A stretch of 64,000 nucleotides of DNA from Strongyloides papillosus (taxonomy: Eukaryota; Nematoda; Chromadorea; Rhabditida; Strongyloididae), in NCBI GenBank assembly GCA_005656395.1, contig SRSI01000077.1, positions 1,240,001-1,304,000 of the forward strand, read 5' to 3'. Positions within the stretch are counted from its first letter, which is position 1, and every line of letters starts with the position of its first letter. Below are positions 32,966-46,570 of the stretch, piece by piece. The notes beneath the pieces are model-generated. The model did no database searches. It was not told the origin of the DNA and saw only the letters and a program-made list of their open reading frames with translations. The position numbers and the translations under genes were made by a program.

Positions 32966-35166
32966 TTACTAATGGATAGTGTGCAGTGTTGAATATTTTT
33001 TCATTGTATTTCTCTTAAATGTCAAATTTTACTCCCTGTGATAAGGTCTTAATTGCATTGTAATATTTCATATGTTTATTTTATACGACTGGAATTTCTC
33101 GATAAAATTTTGTATTTTTTACTAACATATTTGATGAGCGAATTTTGAATGAAAAGGTGTTCAGTAAAAAATAAAACTGCTTTTCATGTCATTTAAAACT
33201 CAAAAGTTTATTCATTTTTATTTTAAATGCCAGTATTAGTAAACAATATTCCTACGACTTTTATCTTGACATATGGGTTTTTCGAAATTAAAGTGTTTTA
33301 GTAAAGCATTGATAGAATATTGATAATAAACACTCAAAAAATGAATGTGGCATTAATAAATTTATTAACAATGATAAGACAAGAGATTTTTATTGATAAT
33401 GATAGAAAAATCGTGATATCAGAACAAGCGGCGAAGCATATTAATCAATTTAATGAAATATTGGTAAAATACTGATGTTCATCATTATGTTCCCTTGATA
33501 TTTCGAAACATCCGTAATGTAAATAATAAATTTTTTCTTTCATAACAATGTGTGGTGCGTTTCAGAAGAAAAATAATGTGCATCAATTATAGGACAATAA
33601 GATACATCGTTAACAGCAAAGTCGTCATTTTTTTTGAAAGATAGTGAACAAAAGAAATTAATTAATTGAAAAAATATTGCTTGATATATTATTGTTTTTA
33701 CCGTTAGAAATAAGAATTAAGTAGAATGATGCATGTTTCGATAGTTGAGGTTCTTTTTTAAAAGGCAATATATTTAATCATAATTAAAAATTTTTAAATA
33801 ACCATTGTTAATGATCACATTGAAACAAAAAGATGACGAATTTCTTTCAATGCACAAAAAAATGAATCACAGATCAGTGCAAAATGCACTAACTTTGTCC
33901 CACCTCAATAATGTTTAAACATTTTTGACTGGCGATTAATTTATTGCAATTATTTTGCACATAAAAACTAAAACAATAATTAAATGTTATTAAAATGAGT
34001 TGCTATTTGTCTATGGTATTATTCTCATCTCAAAACATAGTTTGTTTTCTATAGTATTTTTCAAAATACAAGATTAAAATTTTATTTAAAACAAAAAACG
34101 CATTTTTAACATATCGTAGTATATCCCTTAACATGTTTCAATAGTAAGAATTATAATGCTTTTTTTCTACGAGATAATGCTCCTCTGATAGCTCTACTTT
34201 TTATGTTGTCTTTTATGATCTTTTTTTCAAAAATCAAATTTATGAAAAGATATAAAACATTATGCATTTTAGCTCATAGTAAAAGATAACTTTGAGATGT
34301 TTTAATTTAAAAAAAAATGCCAAAAGAATTTTTTTAATAAACAATGCTTTTGTGGTTAAACAATTAATGCTTTTCATTATTATTGTATGGAAATTTTTAA
34401 ATTTATAAATTTATTGTTGTTATTAGATCGTTCAAAAAAATAATCTGTGTTAAAACGTATACAATTTTAGACGAAATTGACTTCTAACAACGTACTTCAT
34501 AATATATTTTAAAACAATTTAAAATCTATGATGAACATAGAATTTAAAAAAATATCAAGATTAAGTAACAGTTATTACATTACTTCATAATGTCAAACAT
34601 ATATATTTCTGCAAACAAAAGGACAAAATTTTTGAGACAACTTAATATTTCCCATCATTTACAACATTTTGCTATCGGTTGATATTTTCAAAATTTGAAA
34701 AAAATTTAATTTTTTTAACAGGTGGGACTTTTTTCTATATTTCAAGTTGATTTGTAGAAGTCTGTCTAATTTTTACTTGTATGTGGTAAACCAATAGTGT
34801 GGTTGTAGGTAATATATCTAAATAAAAAGTGCTTTTGTATTAACTATCATGCCGAACAATAAATTAATTTAATGTATGGTTTTTCCTTTATCAATTTTTA
34901 CTCTCAAAAAACGCGATACTTATTACAGCTTTTTATAATTTGATATAGTGAAATATTCATTTTGTTTTTGCAGTTCTAATACTTTTTATTAAAATTTTAT
35001 CATATAAATCAATTGTAAACATAATAATAATATTTATTTTTACTTAATGATAATTTTATGTACAACAATGTAGTGGAATTAATTAATTTAACGACTTTAT
35101 TATTATTAATACTATAACCATATTAAAATGAATTTACAAAAATATACATGATTATTAAAAATAAAA
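32966..35166. other. 2.2-kb intergenic region
   Basis: Lies between the convergent ends of sti-1 and the membrane-protein gene. AT-rich. A small perfect inverted repeat AGTGCA..TGCACT occurs near 33.88 kb. I see no gene, tRNA or transposon. Confidence 0.5.
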
Positions 35167-37409
35167 TTATGTATAATATAAGTCATCAAAAGATAATGGT
35201 CCAAAAATATTTTGTCTTACAAGTGAATTCGGATTTTGATCAGCAAGTATAATATGGTTGTTAGTATCTGTTGAATCGATAAAATGAATATTTTCCTGGC
35301 ATTGAAAATTACTTTTTTCCCGTAAAGCTATATTTTCACTACTTTCAACATTTATACTAACCCTTTTATCATTATTTGTTATTAGAGCTGTAGATTTTAA
35401 AGAATGCTTTAAGTTTTTACTTATTGATTTTAAAATTCCAGGTGATTGGTGTTCATCCTTTAAAGATAATTGCTTTTTAAGGAAATTTGTTTCATTAATA
35501 GATGAAGGTTCTTCAATATTAATTTTTACATTATTATTTGTATTTTTCATTTTTTCAAATTCATCAGTTTTCATAACTCTAGTCACTAGATCTTTGAATT
35601 TTTTTGATTGCACATCTATAACTACAGCATCTTTAGGAAGAACCGTAACTTTTTGATTAGTAGGAGCTTTTGCAACTGTCTTAGCAAGAGTTTTCTTGTA
35701 AATTTTATCTTGTGAGAATATTTTAGGCTTTTGTCTCATGCAATTGAAAATAACACACAAACCAAATAATAAAAAGAAAACTAAAAATATAAATATAATA
35801 TTTTTTTTAAAATGCTTTACCTATACAAGCACCATTCATTACTAGAAATCCAATTAACATATCAATTTCACCACTGTTTCTTTGGAATTCATCTATTGCT
35901 ACAGATTGTGATTGATCAATCATTATATTAGGAATTCCAGGACTATAAAGTACAATTAAAAGATAATCTTTTTATAAATTGGTAAACAATCTTTTTTGAA
36001 TTCAAAATAACCTATTATTTTATTATATTTTTTTAGTATTACACAATAATAGAATAGATGATGAAACAAGTTGCCAAAGAATAAATTTTCTGTTAAGTCT
36101 TATAAAATTAAAAAATAGATGCACTATTTTTTTACTTAATACAACTATACAACTTGGGAATGTTCAAATGAGCATCTAGCAATTAATATGAAAAGTGCCT
36201 AACATATGTTTTAAAAAGACTGGGAATTGGCATCAATTTTAGTTAAATTTAATGATGGAAAATCTCAAATGACTGGTGAAAAAAGAAGTGAATCACATTA
36301 TTTGATAGTTTAGTTCTAATGAAACTAGCAAATGTTAGAAAAAGAAAGATAATGAATTTTAGTGGATAATTGTATTTTAAAAAATTGTAATATAAATTTT
36401 TATAGAAAGAATTTTAAGAAAATGATATTATATAAATAGTTAATGTAAAAATAGGTTATGTTATAATAAATATATTCTAAAAATTATCTGCTAGCCTTTA
36501 TATGTAATAATAAAATGTCTTTTATTAATTTTTATATTATAATAAGAATGAACGACATTGATACTTAATTTATTATAATAATTTTAAAGCTACTTTTTCA
36601 TTTAAATATAAGTAAATTTAATAATATAGAAATTTTAAATGGATAATAGGCTTTACCAGAAATTAATGGAATATAAATTTAAATATTGAATAAACATTAT
36701 TTTTAGATCTCAATAAATGTAATTGAAAAAGTATTACATTATATGTTTTTAAAAATATTAATAAACTAATTTCAAACATTTTTTCTATAGTTATAATAAA
36801 AAATAATATAACCATCTATGTTAATGTTAGTTAGAAATAAATGTATGGCATTTTATTATTGAGGGAAAAAATTTAACACCAGTCTAGAATATAGTAAAAA
36901 AAATTAAGTATTAACATCGTTAAACTAAAATTATTATTCTTCTAAGAAAATTTTTATAACTTAATAGTAAAATAAAGTCAAGTATTTGAAGATGAAACAA
37001 ATTTTGCTATCTACTATAAATATATATCAAATGATATTTTTGAGATACATAATTTCTTTTAATTTGTAAAGAGAAAAAATAAATTTCAATTGAAGTGAAT
37101 ATGATATAGTAGAATTTTGCACTATTCAATTGAATGTTTATTTATAATTTGTTAAATGTAATTGTGAAAGAATAAAATAATAAAGGCTTACTTTGTACCT
37201 GCAGCTATAAAGTTTTCCACATACTCAGGCATTTTTAAGGAATAAGTATTTCCGTTTGAAGATGATTCTTTTAGTCTCGAAATGTTTGAATTTTTTTCAT
37301 CATCTTTCATTTTAAGGACATGGAGTAAAGCAACTTTGTAACTAGATTGATAATTATTATTAGCTAATGTTCCATTTGGATAAATAAAAGCAGTTTGGAA
37401 GCGATTCAT
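35167..37409 (-). CDS. unknown single-pass membrane protein
   Basis: Exons 37409-37192, 35942-35821 and 35780-35167 join with consistent phases (2, then 1) to 317 aa; the TAA is at 35167. The intron between the first two is 1,249 bp, the next is 40 bp. Residues about 1-100 are polar with an NGT glycosylation sequon, 101-127 form one transmembrane helix (FLVMNGACIVFFLLFGLCVI, spanning an intron junction), and 128-317 are a basic then Ser/Asn-rich tail (ILKSISKNLKHSLKST). There is no signal peptide at this start, and a TTTATTTAG acceptor 20 bp upstream stays in frame with ATG, so either an upstream exon with a signal sequence is missing or the mRNA is trans-spliced there. I do not recognise the family. 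Confidence 0.65.
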
Positions 37410-40400
37410 ATTTACTATATCTTTTGTTCTAAATAAAATTTAAAAATAAAAATGAATTAAATAATTTATAAAAGAGAGGAAGTATATATAATATATACAA
37501 GGAATATAATGAAATTAAAATCATTAATAAACTTTTTTTTTATTTATCACACAAATAGTATTATACTTTTTAAATTTATCTAATCACCATATTATGTTTA
37601 AATACAATTTATTCAATATAGAACAAATTTTTTTCTACTATTTATCGTAACGTGTTTAAAATTATTCCTGAGAAATTTATGAATTGTTAAATATGATAGC
37701 TAAAAGAAAGTTCTAATTATCCCACTCATCATAATTAAATCATTCCTCATACTTAGATTTAGAAAAAAAAATTACATAGAACAGAGAATATTGATGATTA
37801 AACATGTCAAATTATTATAAATTATTTACCTACTAATTCATATTTTTATTATGGAATAACAAAATAGAAGAATATAGCTAATTTTTATTATACATTGAAG
37901 ACATTATTTTTTACAAAAGTTCTATCTTAAACAACTTATTATATTAAAAATTAATATGATCAATATATAAGTTTTTATTTGCTTATAAATAAATGTTAAC
38001 TTTTATTAGGCAACACTTAATAATAATAAAACCAAAAATTACAAAATTACTTTAAGATTTCAACAAATTAAAGAATTATTTAAGATTTTTTTTTAAGAAA
38101 AAAGATAAAAAATCAAAATAAATGGAAAAGTGAAAAGCAAGTCATGGTGAAACAACAAAAGAATATATTATAAAAATAAAGTAATAAGGCTTATACTAAA
38201 AAATAAGGATAATTCAATTTTGATGGATATTATATTTAGATTAAAAGTTATAACTCTTATCTACATTTTAATAACAAGAAAGTGGAGAAAACAATATTTA
38301 ACGAACTTTTTAATATTTATTTCAGGAACAAATTTATAATAGAAAAAATAACATAGCTCTCTCAATGTCTAAAAAGATTGTAAAAAAGAGTGTACATGTA
38401 AATTTTTACTAAAAATTGTTTTCTTACAATAAAAGAGTTTATCTTTTTTTTTTAATTTTGGCACATTTTAGAACAATATAATATATAAAATGTTTTTTGA
38501 GTTTTCAAAAAGCTAATAAAAAGTAACATTATATTTTAATTTTTTGTGCTGGGAAATATCACTTTACATGAAAGGTTAAGAATTTGAAGAAAACACGTAT
38601 TAAAGCATTTCGCTAGTTTATTGTAAAATTTCCTTGATAAAAAATATAATAATAAGAAAAATATTTTAAATTATATTATAAAATATTTCTATTGAAGTAT
38701 TTAGTTAACTCTCTTCATAGTGTATAAGCAATAAAAATATGTTCTTTTTTACGACATTTAATTGCATGTTGTTTTACTGAATTATTTTTAAAATGGCAGA
38801 CAATGTCTGGTACGTAATTTTAATGAATATTCTTTTTTTATGTGATAGTCGATTCAATTAAGTTCTTTTCAATCACCCTCATTTATACATTTTCATTCCT
38901 TTAAATGATTAATGGTAAAAAATATGTGCAATTATTCACAAAAGATAATGCCGAAATCATATATTTATTGTGAGAAGAACGAAACACATAGAAGATGTTC
39001 ATTTATGGGGTGTGAATTTGATATAAAAGAAACATATATACACCTGGCAAATTATTTATATAAGTTGGATATACATATATACATCTATTTATATTTGTAA
39101 AAATCAAAAGAAAAAGTTAATATAAAAATTAATCATTTTGAAATCAATGCTACGATAGTACAATTTTTACTTGAATTAATGTACTTAGATGATTTAAAAA
39201 ATTTTTAACATATAATTTTCTTGATTTCTAATTAGCTTTAAATAGATATTTATTCTACAATCAAACATTTATTTTGTATTAAATACTAAAGTTCTCTTAA
39301 GATTATTTTCCCTGTTGTATAACTAAACTTATTATAATATCACCAAACATTAAAAACTGTAACATTCCCACATTTATGTTCAATGTTTTTTTATTTATAT
39401 TATTTATCATTTTATTGCATAAACTAATTCATTTTCCTTTAATATCATTCTTTTATGGTTTGATTAAATCATTGAATAAACTAATTTTTTTTTAACAATC
39501 ATTAATGTTTTTTTATTTTATTTAACATATATAATATATTTAAAATTTTTGATTTACAAATTGTAAATGAACTAAAAAAAATTTATTTAGTTTCTTTTTA
39601 ATATAAAAATAACTTTCTTATTTCTAGTATTAGCTTAGGCATATATATATAAAAATATACAATGACAAACTTATAGAAATCATTATTTTCCTTTCTATAC
39701 TATTTTATAAAAATAATTTTTCTGTTAATCGGTTTATATTTTAAATATACAGCAAACCAAAATCAACATCCTTTTCATAAGATATGTAACGCAGCTGCAC
39801 TATATTTAATCTTTCAGAAACATACTTTTATATTTTTATATTCTTTCGATCAAACTTCTCACTTCAAATCATATAACCCTGTAGATATTATTGTATTCTT
39901 TGTCTTCCTTATTCAACATATACATTTTTATTGAAATCGCTTTTTTTTTGTTATGCCGTTTCCTTTAATATACTTATTAGTCATGTTATATTCATGATTA
40001 TCTTCAGATAAAATGTTTAACACCACTTGAAATAGATACATTTGTAAACATTATATGCCAATCAAATAAATTCTTTTAACATGCCGAAAAAAATATTTAT
40101 TGCCTGTTACTTAATTTACTTGTAATCTCCACCGCATTCTCGTATAACCTAGGATCTTTTCTATGACCCTTTATAAAATAAAATTTTTTAGGGATTTTAA
40201 AGATTACTCTAGTATCATTATCAAATATAATCATCTAAACTAATAAATCTTTAAATCAATTTTTTTTAACAATTAAATTATAAAATTTTAAAAATATATA
40301 ATGAATATGTTTAATTAAAATGACAATTCTTTATCTGTTTCAATTCTTCCTCCATTGATCTTTCATTTGGCCATAAAATTGTTATGATATATAAGAGAAA

Positions 40401-41346
40401 AACATTTTAAATAAAATCTATTATTACTCTAATACCATAAAATTTTTATTAATTAATTACAATTATAAATTTAACAAAAACATATCTTAATATTTGTATG
40501 CTATTCATGATTTAATATCCAATGAATAGATAGAGGCGGTGTCAGAAAAGAGCTTACGCACTTCCTAATGACTTGATATCTAAGAAGATATCCTCTTATG
40601 TTTATATATTATAATAAAATCATACGTATTCTTTAGATAGACATATTTTAATATTATTAATTCTTTATTCATTAAAAAAATCACTAGTTCTACTTTAATT
40701 TTTTCTTTAATTGAAATTTTGTGAAATTCCAATTATCATTATTCTTCAATGATTACTTTGATTTTTTTGTTAAACTAATTTTTCATACCTCTATATTTAA
40801 TATACTAACGAAATAATTCGTTTTGTAATAAATCACGTTAGAATTCGAATTGTTTATTTAAAAGTGTTAAATTAATCTTTTTTTAATTACAATTTCTATA
40901 TCTTTAAAATTTAACCTGGTATATAGCCTTCTCTTTTCTTTATACATTCATTATGATGATTCCATTCATCAATATTTGCTTTGTCTTCAGATATACTATA
41001 ATTATTTTAAGGACATTGTGTTTGTCTTTATATTCTTAGGATAAATTGTTAATAAAACATTTTTTAAATACCCTTTTAATATTTTATTATAATAATTTGT
41101 ATATCATAAAATAATCATACACGCAAACATTTTTACCAATCATAGTTTGATATATCAATAGATTTATACTTTTTGGCCTTAACCAAAAAAAATTTACTTT
41201 AAGAAAATTATCATTAAATGTATTGTAATTATTTAATATTATCTTTTGTTTTAGAAAATTGTTATACCGGTTTGTTTGTTTCTTTAATAATAATATATAA
41301 ATATATGTATATATATTTATAAATACATATAATTATTATATTAAAA
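37410..41346. other. 3.9-kb gene-poor AT-rich region
   Basis: Between the divergent starts of the membrane-protein gene (minus) and the DSL gene (plus). A plus-strand 62-codon frame at 38912-39100 contains a few cysteines (YCEKNETHRRCSFMGCEF) but lacks splice or homology support. No tRNA, transposon or conserved coding segment was recognised. Extra 5' exons of either neighbour could be hidden here. Confidence 0.5.
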
Positions 41347-43872
41347 ATGGAGGAATTTAAAATGTTATTTATGATTGTTCTATCACTGTTACATGTAAGT
41401 GTAAAAAGTATTACTTTATATTATAGAAATGATGAATGTATGAATACTTTTTTTTATTTTAGACAATAATTGGTCAGATGAATGTTGAAATGGAAATAGT
41501 TTTTAATAATAAAGAATATGAACAATTATGTCAGAATTATACAACAAACATTCATATAATAATTTCAGTTGATCCAAGGAATAATGATCAAAATTCAAAA
41601 ACAGTTCTTGCCCAGTATTTAACTGAAAATTTGTATAAGAAACGAATAAAAGCCAATTTTCAAGGAAATTGGACTAATCTGGTAAATTTTTTTCAATATT
41701 AGTAAAAAAAGTCCATAAAAATACCCATTAGTTTGACATTAATTGACTCTAATGTATAGGAAACCAATTTAATTAAAATCAAGAAACTAGTAAAAAAAAT
41801 TCATTTCATTTTTCTTCTTAATATCCTATTACTAAAATTGTCCTTGATATCTATTTTATGAACTAAAATAATTTAATATTTCCGCTATTCTAATCCATCT
41901 GCTTATCACACAAACTACCATTAATCTTAACATCTGCTCTTTTGTTTACTGTAACATTCTTATATATTTTAAAATACTTGACTTTATATTATTTAAAGAA
42001 TATATTTTTAGTTTTTGAAATAATATTTTATAATCGAAGATATCAAGTGTTTTGATCATATTTTAGATACATAACTTATACAATATAATTCATCTTATCA
42101 AAACTTTACAAGTATATTCTATTCATAAACTTATAAATCATCTTTAAATTTGACCAATTATATAAACATTTATAAATTAGAAGATATAACTAATTAAAAG
42201 ACTCTCTTTTAGTTAAAGGGAAAATAAAACTTTTTATTCTAACTGTGATAACGGCCTTACCTCATATGTTTTTTTATGATTACAATTTGTTAGACACATT
42301 ATTATCGCACTTTCATAACTAACTATCTTTATGTAACTTTCTCTAAATTAGGTTCATTGTTCCATTTATTAAATACATTTTGCATAATTACTGTGACTTT
42401 TTCACACTAATAGCTGTTGATCTAAAGTATAACGGAAATAAAAGTTTATGTTTGTAAACAAAAATTTGAATTTATTTAACTTCTTATTATTTTATAAATT
42501 TTAATTCCAGAGTAAAACACTTCATACAGTAATTCAATCACAATGCCCAATTATGATGTTAAAAGATTTTGTTATAACAATTCCTCAACATCTTGATTCT
42601 TCTGGTAACATTTGGAAATACCCATCTTATCCATCAGATATAAATTTGACATTTAATTTTACCTGTATATCAGGAAGTTATGGACCAACATGTACGAAAT
42701 TTTGTGAAAGTCCTCTTGATTCAAATTTACACTGTGACTCAAATGGCAAATTAATTTGTAATGATGGTTTTAAATTTCGAGATGAAGACAAAAAATATTG
42801 CATACCAATTTGTTTTGAATCATGCAACAAAAGTGGAGGAAAATGTATTTCTCCAGGTGTGTGTTTATGTAATGATAGAAAAGCAAGAGAAGATTGCCAA
42901 ATTTGTGAAGAATCGTGTTTAATAAATAAAGGAATATCAAATAATAATTTGATTTCTAATAGTGATTGTTTTTATAACGGTGTTTCTATACCAAACAACA
43001 AAATTAGAGAATTTTTATGTGAATTAGTATTATGTAATAATACAAAAATTCATATTATAGAAAATGTATGTACATCAAACAATTGTCGTGTTCAAAAAAC
43101 TATGTGTTCTTCCGTCAAAGAATGTGTACCTTTTGAAAAGTATCCTGATTATTGTTTATCAGGTCCATGTTCTATGAAAAAAAAACAATATTTTTGTGAT
43201 ATGATAAGTAGTAATTGTACAGAATGTCTTTCTTTTACAAAATGGATATCTGAAGGAATGAAACGTAAAACAAAAAATAACCTTTACTTTATTTTAAATG
43301 ATTCACCAATAGAAAATAAGATAAAGTTTTCAGATTTTATTAGAGAAATATTTTTACTTCTTCAAAAAGCTGAAATGTTTGATATTTTTATTAATTTTGA
43401 CAAAATTATTGTTAATAAGATGAATGTACTTGTTTTATCAATTTATTCTCCATCAACCAGTGAAAAGGAAGCAAAAAATCAAGTTGAAGGAATTTTAAGA
43501 TTCTCACAAAATAGAAGTTTAGTAATGAGGCGCTTTAATAAATATGATTTAGTAGAGGAAAAATTTCAAAAAGAAAGTATAACAAAAGATGAAGCAACAA
43601 TGAGTGTATTTTTTTCAATATTATCCTATAATTATATTTTTTTTGGAATATTTATTTTTTTTGGATTACTTATTTGTATATTTATATTTTTTATAATATT
43701 GTTGTTACGCCCTTTGTTTTGTTCTAGGGAAAAACTAAACAATGTTGATATATTAGTGGTATCAGGACCTGTAATTTCAGAGGAAAAGAGACATCTTATA
43801 AGGATAAAATCAATTTTAAGAAATAATTCACCTCCACCAAAGTACAAAGAAAAGGAAACGACTACTTTATAA
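41347..43872 (+). CDS. DSL-domain transmembrane Notch ligand (Delta/LAG-2-like)
   Basis: Exons 41347-41394, 41463-41681 and 42511-43872 join in phase 0 to 542 aa. Introns are 68 and 829 bp. Residues 1-20 form a signal peptide (MLFMIVLSLLH, then TIIGQ). Next is an N-terminal module (about 21-140), a DSL domain (about 141-186: CISGSYGPTCTKFC, HCDSNGKLICNDGF, YC; six cysteines), one EGF-like unit (about 187-221, SCNKSGGKCISPGVCLC), a further Cys-rich stretch to about 330, an unrecognised cysteine-poor region, a transmembrane helix (about 463-488) and a basic tail with a PPPKY motif (530-534) that fits a PPxY site for WW-domain ubiquitin ligases. DSL ligands activate LIN-12/GLP-1 on neighbouring cells. 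Which nematode DSL gene it corresponds to is unclear. Confidence 0.88.
41682..42510 (+). other. 829-bp intron of the DSL gene
   Basis: AT-rich intron from GTAAAT to AATTCCAG with no open frame of note. It separates the N-terminal module from the DSL exon. Confidence 0.6.
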
Positions 43873-44291
43873 ATAATCATAATTATATGAAACAATAATA
43901 GAGATGAAAATTGTATTTATATATTAAATATGGGTTTCAAACATGCAACTATTCATCAAAAAATAGAAGAAACTCCGTTTACTTTTCGGATCTAAAATTA
44001 TGGCAACGATGAAAGTATTTTTTATCCAAACTACTGTATATTTATTTATATTTATTACAACATTAACATTTTCAACAAAATAATGACGGTCCCGTATATA
44101 TATATCTAACATGCCTGCTTTCCTAACATTTTCAGTGAAATATAAAAAAAGAAAATGATACATATATATATGCATATAATATATTTTTTCAGATACCTAA
44201 CATTTTAAAAATATATACTAACTTTTTAGTTTTGAGCTTTTATAATATTTTAAAATTTTAATTAATTTATGATAGTTTTATACATAAAATA
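43873..44291. other. intergenic between convergent DSL and NCKX genes
   Basis: 419 bp holding both 3' UTRs. AT-rich; a minus-strand frame at 43924-44175 is not supported as a gene. Confidence 0.5.
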
Positions 44292-46570
44292 TTAACATTT
44301 TTCTCCAATAGTAAACTTTAAAGGGCAAACTAAATACCCAATTTCTAAGAATACACTAAAAATGCAAAAACAAATGTATGCAACAATCATTATGATACCA
44401 AACATCTTATTCATTTGCCATCGTGATATTGCAACGGAGATAATTAATACTAGGAGCATGAGAAAAAGTAATCCTACAGAACAGGCAAGGCCATTAGAAC
44501 TAACTGAAATTGTTTCAATACTTTTTTCTCCAAATGTCTGATATTTCTTTATACCATCGACAAGAAAATAAAGTAACCATGGTATTGGTAGTCCTATACA
44601 AACATCAAAAAGGTTACTACCAATACTACTACTTACAGCCATATCTCCTAATCCTTTTCGTGCAACTATAACACTTGTTATTAGATCTGGTATACTTGTT
44701 CCTGCTGCTAAAATTGTAAGACCCATTATTTCTGTTGGTATATTAAAAGTACTTCCTATTGTAGATGACCACCAAACCATAAGATATGAAAAAAATGCTA
44801 TCCAAAGAATTGAACCACCAAATGTTATGACAACATATTTTTTATAACCTGCTCTTCTAACATCAGGAAGTGTTAGATAAAGTGAATAAGTTATTGGAGA
44901 TAGTATCAAATAAACTAATTGCTGTTGACGTGTTTGTGGCCAGGTTAAATCTAGTGGTTCATCCTCTTCTTCAACCTCATTATTATTAATATTTTCATCA
45001 TCTACCGTTGATGATGGTTGTGATTCAACAATTATAGATATAGTTGGTGGTGAAGTAGTTATTTTCGCATGTTTTTCTTCATTTTTTTGATAATTATTTT
45101 TTTTAATAGTGAGACAATCTCCAACCTTTTTAATTTTTGGAGGATCAAATTTTGGTTTATCTCCATCGCAGTAGTTCAAAGTAGCATTTTCTGGGGCAGC
45201 TTTAACTAGAATAGTTTTAACATTCTTATCTCCACCACTACTTCGCCTTCCACTTTTGGGTGTAACATGACTATCATCAATACTTCTATTTGTTTCCTCA
45301 CCTGCATCGAGAGCCATTTGAGCAAGGCTTTGCCTAAAAAATGTACCCGCATGTAATACCGGAATATTGCCTTGTTCAGATGTAGGACTTGATGTTTCAT
45401 GTGACGTTCCATCAGCAGAATGTATTTCATTTGAGATGTTTTTTATTCTTGACACTTGAAATGAATTTCTTTTCTTTTTTATTGCATCATTTAAAATAAT
45501 ATGATCACCTTCAATGGATCCTTTTTTTGTAACTGAACAAGAAAATAATTTTTCTTTTACATAACATTCAATTGTTTCATTGTATTTCATAAATATTGCA
45601 TATAAAATATAAATAATAAACATTACTAATGCCTCATACCAATTAATTTCTTCATCAAGAAAGAATATAACAAGGAAAAAAAGAGCAGTAATATAGAAAG
45701 TAATATCTCTGGAAAAAATTATATTTTAAATTATTATATTTTTTTACCTGAATAATGGCCACCATGTTAATTTCAAAATTTGTTTTGAAAATAATGTACA
45801 AAATGCCAAGACGCATAGAATATTAAATGTAGCACTCCCTAAAGTGTAAAAATAATACAATAATAATAAAATGATAGTTACATACCAACAATTGTACCAA
45901 TGCCTACATTATTTGAAGTTATAAAAACTCCAAAAACGCTGGTAAAAAATTCTGGCATACTTCCTCCAGCGGCCATAAAAGTCGCTCCAGCAACATCATT
46001 TGATATTAAAAGCATTTCTGTTATTACACCTAATGCCGGAACAAAAAATTCATCACACACTATCGCTAGAGCCGTAAACATGTAAAATAAACCAATTACA
46101 TGAAGAGCAACAGCACCATTAAGACGTTGTTGTTGTGTAAATAGATCCGATGGAAACAATGAACCCTCCCTTGTTGAGTTAGTGGGAAGTTTAGAAGTTG
46201 ATGGACACGGTTGTAATGTAGATGATAATTCATCTTCATACTCATAATCAGAATAAATATAACGTTTTTTACGATAATTTTTTTGTGTAGAAAATATTGA
46301 CGTATTGATATGATTATGATTTATTGTTTTTTTTGAAATTTTTTCTTTTTTGTTAAAATCTTTTGATAATTGAAAAATCGTATTATCTTTATATTTTTCT
46401 GATCTAATATCATTAAAATAATTTAAAAATAGAATGTAGAATGAAAAATAGAAAAATGAAATAATAATAACTATTATAAATCCAAATAATAAGATATTTT
46501 TTTGAATTCTCCTTCGTTTTCTAAGAAAAATAAATCTATTTCTGCAGTTAGAAGGATTTTTCCTACACAT
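44292..46570 (-). CDS. potassium-dependent sodium/calcium exchanger (NCKX, SLC24)
   Basis: Exons 46570-45886, 45838-45748 and 45708-44292 join with phases 1 and 2 to 730 aa; introns are 47 and 39 bp. NCKX proteins export calcium using sodium and potassium gradients. A first hydrophobic helix (about 26-50) is followed by a luminal Thr/Ser-rich loop, then the first exchanger repeat with [20 protein letters not shown] and [14 protein letters not shown], helices ending [14 protein letters not shown], a long cytosolic loop (about 270-490, Ser- and Lys-rich, acidic end [12 protein letters not shown]), and the second repeat with [20 protein letters not shown] and [20 protein letters not shown]. The repeats carry the expected Glu and Asp ion-binding residues (MPEFF; IPDLI). 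The stop is at 44292. C. elegans has several ncx paralogues; I cannot say which. Confidence 0.95.

Noticed and set aside
33850..33910. possible microRNA-like hairpin (AGTGCA..TGCACT)
   Set aside because: Stem is too short with a 3-nt loop; no extended pairing.
38912..39100. 62-codon frame with several cysteines
   Set aside because: Considered as a small secreted Cys-rich peptide, but no signal peptide, no splice sites and an AT-run tail.
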